64,000 nt of DNA. It comes from Chitinophagaceae bacterium. GTDB lineage: Bacteria; Bacteroidota; Bacteroidia; Chitinophagales; Chitinophagaceae. Shown piece by piece: positions 60,742 through 64,000 of this stretch. Position 1 is the first letter of the stretch. Each line of letters begins with the position of its first letter. The position numbers and the translations under genes are program-made. The notes below the pieces were generated by a model. The model did no database searches and was not told the origin of the DNA. It saw only the letters and a program-made list of their open reading frames with translations. The stretch is taken from positions 62,001 to 126,000 of the forward strand of contig CANGEW010000001.1 of NCBI GenBank assembly GCA_947452965.1. The letters run 5' to 3'.

Positions 60742-62655
60742 ATGATGTATCCATATCAAATCACCTCATTTGAAGCTTATCAGGAAGCTTATAAAAAAAG
60801 TGTAGAAAATCCGGAATTGTTTTGGGAAGAAGTGGCATCTCATTTTGTATGGAAACAGAAATGGGATAAAGTTTTAGATTGGAATTTCTCCGAACCTTCA
60901 ATTGAATGGTTTAAGGGCGCAAAATTAAATATAATAGAAAATTGTTTAGATAGATGGGTAGAAACACAACCCAATGCAACGGCTCTGATTTGGGAACCGA
61001 ACGATCCAAAGGAACCCCACAGAATACTTTCTTATAAAGAGCTTCATGAAGAAGTTTGCAAATTTGCAAATGTGTTAAAAAAGAATGGAGCCAAAAAAGG
61101 CGACAGAATTTGCATTTACATGCCAATGATTCCCGAATTGACCATCGCCGTTCTGGCCTGTGCCAGAATTGGAGCCATTCACTCTGTTGTTTTTGGAGGT
61201 TTTTCTGCTCAAAGCATATCAGACAGGATACATGATGCTCAATGTAACATTGTTATTACTGCTGATGGGGCTTACAGAGGAAACAAAACCATTCCATTAA
61301 AATCAATCATCGATGATGCTTTAATTAACTGCCCTTCTGTAGATAATGTAATTGTTCACTCTCGAACAGGCATTCCTGTTAGTATGATAAAAGACAGAGA
61401 CGTTTGGTGGCATGAAGAAATAAACTCATTAGATAAAAACACAGCTTCCATCTGTCATGCTGAAATCATGGATGCAGAAGATATGTTGTTTATTTTATAC
61501 ACCTCTGGCAGTACCGGAAAACCTAAAGGCGTGGTTCACACATGTGGTGGATATATGGTTTGGACAAATTATACTTTTGTAAACGTGTTTCAATACCAAC
61601 AAGGACAAGTTCATTTTTGTACCGCAGATATTGGCTGGATAACCGGCCACAGCTATATTGTTTACGGACCACTAAGTGCCGGAGCAACTTCTCTTATGTT
61701 TGAAGGTATCCCTACCTGGCCCGATGCAGGGAGGTTTTGGGAAATTGTTGAAAAATATAAAGTAGATATCATTTACACGGCCCCTACTGCTATCAGAAGT
61801 TTGATGAGTTTTGGCAAAGCCCCTGTTGAAGGCAAAGATTTAACATCCTTGAAAGTTCTTGGAACTGTAGGAGAGCCTATCAATGAGGAAGCATGGCATT
61901 GGTATGATGATAATATTGGAGACAATAAATGTCCGATTGTTGATACTTGGTGGCAGACAGAAACAGGTGGCATCCTCATTTCTAATCTTGCGGGTGTTAC
62001 AACTGCAAAACCATCTTTTGCCACATTGCCTTTACCCGGAGTGCAGCCAGTATTGGTAGATGAACAAGGAAAAGAAATAAATGGAAATGAAGTGTCTGGA
62101 AATCTTTGCATCAAATTCCCATGGCCAGGCATGTTAAGAACTACTTATGGTGATCATGAACGCTGTAGATTAACTTATTTTTCTACTTATAAAAATTTAT
62201 ACTTTACCGGAGATGGCTGCATGCGTGATAAAGTTGGCGACTACAGAATAACAGGAAGAGTAGACGATGTATTAAATGTAAGCGGACACCGAATTGGAAC
62301 AGCAGAAGTGGAAAATGCCATCAACATGCATACAGGCGTCATTGAAAGTGCGGTTGTAGGCTATCCTCATGACATAAAAGGACAAGGCATTTATGCTTAT
62401 GTAATTTGCAATGCCTTACATGAAGATGAAACGCATACAAAACAAGACATTTCTCAAACAGTAGCCCGAATTATTGGTGCCATAGCAAAACCTGACAAAA
62501 TTCAATTTGTAAGTGGACTGCCCAAAACACGAAGCGGGAAAATCATGAGAAGAATTTTAAGAAAAATTGCTGAAGGTGAATTATCTAATTTGGGTGATAC
62601 AACAACCTTGTTAGATCCATCAGTAGTAGAGGAAATCAAAAACAATAGATTATAA
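60742..62655 (+). CDS. acs: Acetyl-CoA synthetase
   Basis: A 637 aa AMP-forming acetate--CoA ligase. FWEEVASHFVWKQKWDKVLDWNFSEPSIEWFKGAKLNIIENCLDRW is the Acs N-terminus. The ATP loop is YTSGSTGKPKGVVHT, the acetate pocket region includes VDTWWQTETGG, and the regulatory/catalytic lysine lies in PKTRSGKIMRR. It activates acetate in the cytoplasm. The last base of its stop overlaps the queA ATG, so the two genes are coupled. The GH3 gene 54 bp upstream may belong to the same transcript. Confidence 0.96.
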   Translation: MMYPYQITSFEAYQEAYKKSVENPELFWEEVASHFVWKQKWDKVLDWNFSEPSIEWFKGAKLNIIENCLDRWVETQPNATALIWEPNDPKEPHRILSYKELHEEVCKFANVLKKNGAKKGDRICIYMPMIPELTIAVLACARIGAIHSVVFGGFSAQSISDRIHDAQCNIVITADGAYRGNKTIPLKSIIDDALINCPSVDNVIVHSRTGIPVSMIKDRDVWWHEEINSLDKNTASICHAEIMDAEDMLFILYTSGSTGKPKGVVHTCGGYMVWTNYTFVNVFQYQQGQVHFCTADIGWITGHSYIVYGPLSAGATSLMFEGIPTWPDAGRFWEIVEKYKVDIIYTAPTAIRSLMSFGKAPVEGKDLTSLKVLGTVGEPINEEAWHWYDDNIGDNKCPIVDTWWQTETGGILISNLAGVTTAKPSFATLPLPGVQPVLVDEQGKEINGNEVSGNLCIKFPWPGMLRTTYGDHERCRLTYFSTYKNLYFTGDGCMRDKVGDYRITGRVDDVLNVSGHRIGTAEVENAINMHTGVIESAVVGYPHDIKGQGIYAYVICNALHEDETHTKQDISQTVARIIGAIAKPDKIQFVSGLPKTRSGKIMRRILRKIAEGELSNLGDTTTLLDPSVVEEIKNNRL

Positions 62656-63893
62656 TGATGGCTGTTTCTCCAAAAGACATTTCAATCAATGAATATGATT
62701 ATGAATTACCGGACAACAGAATTGCCTTGACTCCATTAGAAAACAGAGCGCATTCAAAACTGCTTGTTTATAAAAATCATTCAATTGAAACAACTTTATT
62801 TGAAAATATTTTCAACTATCTACCCAAAAATTCTTTACTTGTTTTTAATAACAGCAAAGTGATTAATGCGCGATTGCGATTTGAAAAAAAAACCGGCAGT
62901 GCAATAGAAATCTTTTGTTTAGAACCGGCAGATGATATTAATGAATATGCTACTGCCATGAATAGAACTGGGCATGCCAAATGGAAGTGCTTTGTAGGTG
63001 GTGCTGCAAAATGGAAAGAGTCTTTTTTAGAAAAGATTTTTTTATTAAATAATTCTGAGATTATTTTAAAAGCTAGAATTGTAGAACGTATAACAGATGC
63101 CTACATTATCGAATTTTCCTGGTCACCCAGCGAATACACTTTTGCAGAAATAATAACTGTGGCAGGACAAATCCCTCTACCACCCTATATCAAAAGAGCT
63201 CCTTTATCGTCTGATGCCAACCGTTATCAAACGGTGTATGCTGCACAAGAAGGCTCGGTTGCCGCACCAACTGCTGGTTTGCATTTTACAAAAGAAATAC
63301 TTCAACAAACATCTACACATCACATCAATCAAGCACATGTAACCCTTCACGTTGGAGCTGGTACATTCAAGCCTGTTAAGGCAGATTCAATGAAAGACCA
63401 TGAAATGCACGCCGAGTGGATTGAGATTTCTACTGATACTATAAAGCACCTGCTACTGCACAAAGAATTTATAATAACAGTTGGAACAACTTCTCTGAGA
63501 ACACTCGAATCTATTTATTGGTTAGGAATTAAAACAATCATCAATCCTACCATTACAAAGCTTGAACTTGGTCAATGGGATGTGTATGAGCAATTAAATG
63601 ATTTAAGAGAATACTCAATAGAAGAATCTTTAAAATCATTATTACACTGGCTGCAACAACAACAAAAAGAAAAATTATTTACCCAAACGCAATTATTAAT
63701 AACGCCTGGATACTCATTCAAAATGGTAAAAGCTTTATTTACTAATTTTCATCAACCCAAGTCAACCTTGCTTTTACTGGTAGCAGCAGCCATTGGAGAA
63801 GATTGGAAAAAATGTTACCGCTACGCTCTGGAAAATGATTTTAGATTTTTGAGTTATGGAGACACCAGCCTGTTATTTATGGCTGAATTGTAA
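62655..63893 (+). CDS. queA: S-adenosylmethionine:tRNA ribosyltransferase-isomerase QueA
   Basis: The enzyme forming epoxyqueuosine on tRNA by transferring the ribosyl of SAM. NEYDYELPDNRIALTPLENRAHSKLLVY, VFNNSKVINARL, PLPPYIKRAPLSSDANRYQTVYAAQEGSVAAPTAGLHFTKEIL and HVTLHVGAGTFKPVKADSMKDHEMHAEW are QueA signatures. At 412 aa it is longer than the about 350 aa E. coli enzyme. The translation start overlaps the acs stop. The 3' end overlaps the converging L,D-transpeptidase gene by 17 bp. Confidence 0.95.
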   Translation: MMAVSPKDISINEYDYELPDNRIALTPLENRAHSKLLVYKNHSIETTLFENIFNYLPKNSLLVFNNSKVINARLRFEKKTGSAIEIFCLEPADDINEYATAMNRTGHAKWKCFVGGAAKWKESFLEKIFLLNNSEIILKARIVERITDAYIIEFSWSPSEYTFAEIITVAGQIPLPPYIKRAPLSSDANRYQTVYAAQEGSVAAPTAGLHFTKEILQQTSTHHINQAHVTLHVGAGTFKPVKADSMKDHEMHAEWIEISTDTIKHLLLHKEFIITVGTTSLRTLESIYWLGIKTIINPTITKLELGQWDVYEQLNDLREYSIEESLKSLLHWLQQQQKEKLFTQTQLLITPGYSFKMVKALFTNFHQPKSTLLLLVAAAIGEDWKKCYRYALENDFRFLSYGDTSLLFMAEL

Positions 63894-64000
63894 CTTTCGT
63901 TCCTTCGGGGATATAACTGAATAAATCTTTCATTTCTGAATACTTTACAGAGATGCAACCATCCGTCCAATTATATTCATTATCAACTGTCCATTCTTCT
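63877..64000 (-). CDS. Probable L,D-transpeptidase (YkuD family), C-terminal fragment
   Basis: Forty visible codons on the minus strand before a TAA at 63877-63879: EEWTVDNEYNWTDGCISV, then KYSEMKDLFSYIPEGTKVTIQP. The DGCISV segment corresponds to the GC[IV][RS] catalytic cysteine motif of YkuD L,D-transpeptidases, followed by the usual M-x-x-L-F-x-x-I-P-x-G-T-x-V-x-I strand. The 5' part is beyond the window. The frame overlaps the 3' end of queA in convergent orientation. Confidence 0.78.
   Translation of the reverse strand, partial: EEWTVDNEYNWTDGCISVKYSEMKDLFSYIPEGTKVTIQP

Overview
The window is AT-rich, densely coding DNA from a member of the Bacteroidota, most likely the Chitinophagaceae or a close relative (inference). 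The evidence is gliding genes gldD and gldE, a long-form IspG, a DUF3098 gene beside uppP, a 29-residue AURKAIP1/COX24-type basic protein, a UMF1-family transporter, repeated TAnnTTTG promoter elements, and almost no Shine-Dalgarno sequences. I see no phage, transposase, CRISPR array or rRNA; there is one tRNA.

Layout. 1-12321 (minus) is a division and cell wall (dcw) cluster transcribed mraZ-rsmH-ftsL-ftsI-murE-mraY-murD-ftsW-murG-murC-ftsQ, with ftsQ cut by the window edge. Its head carries four 10-bp MraZ-type operator repeats and two perfect DnaA boxes. 12518-20445 holds a sensor kinase without an adjacent regulator, yqgE, an acyltransferase, atpD-atpC, a DMT exporter, mscL, scpA and a pirin gene with the decayed tail of a second copy behind it. 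20709-26064 has dxs and leuS, both followed by GTTCAARAG-type repeats. leuS carries an in-frame DUF559-type nuclease insert bounded by inverted repeats, which is the most unusual object here. 26268-30498 (plus) holds ftsX, DUF3098, uppP, a UMF1 transporter and an MBL-fold hydrolase. 30578-38519 mixes envelope genes, ruvC, greA-HIT, a 2-hydroxyacid dehydrogenase with RidA, a 3HCDH-like protein with tsaB, and an ArsR regulator beside a persulfide dioxygenase/rhodanese protein.

38523-48254 is a long minus-strand run: mutY-ssb-gldE-gldD-DUF3109-(class D beta-lactamase-like lipoprotein)-ispG-nadB-acyltransferase. 48349-51394 (plus) carries an HU/IHF-type protein, a TPR protein, the 29-residue basic protein and RNase G. 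51441-56687 (minus) holds a thioredoxin-TPR protein, a COG3014/LpoB/unknown trio, trigger factor and tRNA-Leu(TAG). The end holds mutL, a GH3 glycosidase, acs-queA and the 3' end of a probable L,D-transpeptidase gene.

Themes. Peptidoglycan precursor synthesis (MurC/D/E/G, MraY, UppP), its polymerisation machinery (FtsW, FtsI, LpoB-like) and division (FtsQ/L/X) dominate. Isoprenoid precursor synthesis (Dxs, IspG) ultimately supplies the undecaprenyl carrier. DNA maintenance (MutL, MutY, RuvC, Ssb, ScpA, HU) is scattered between them.
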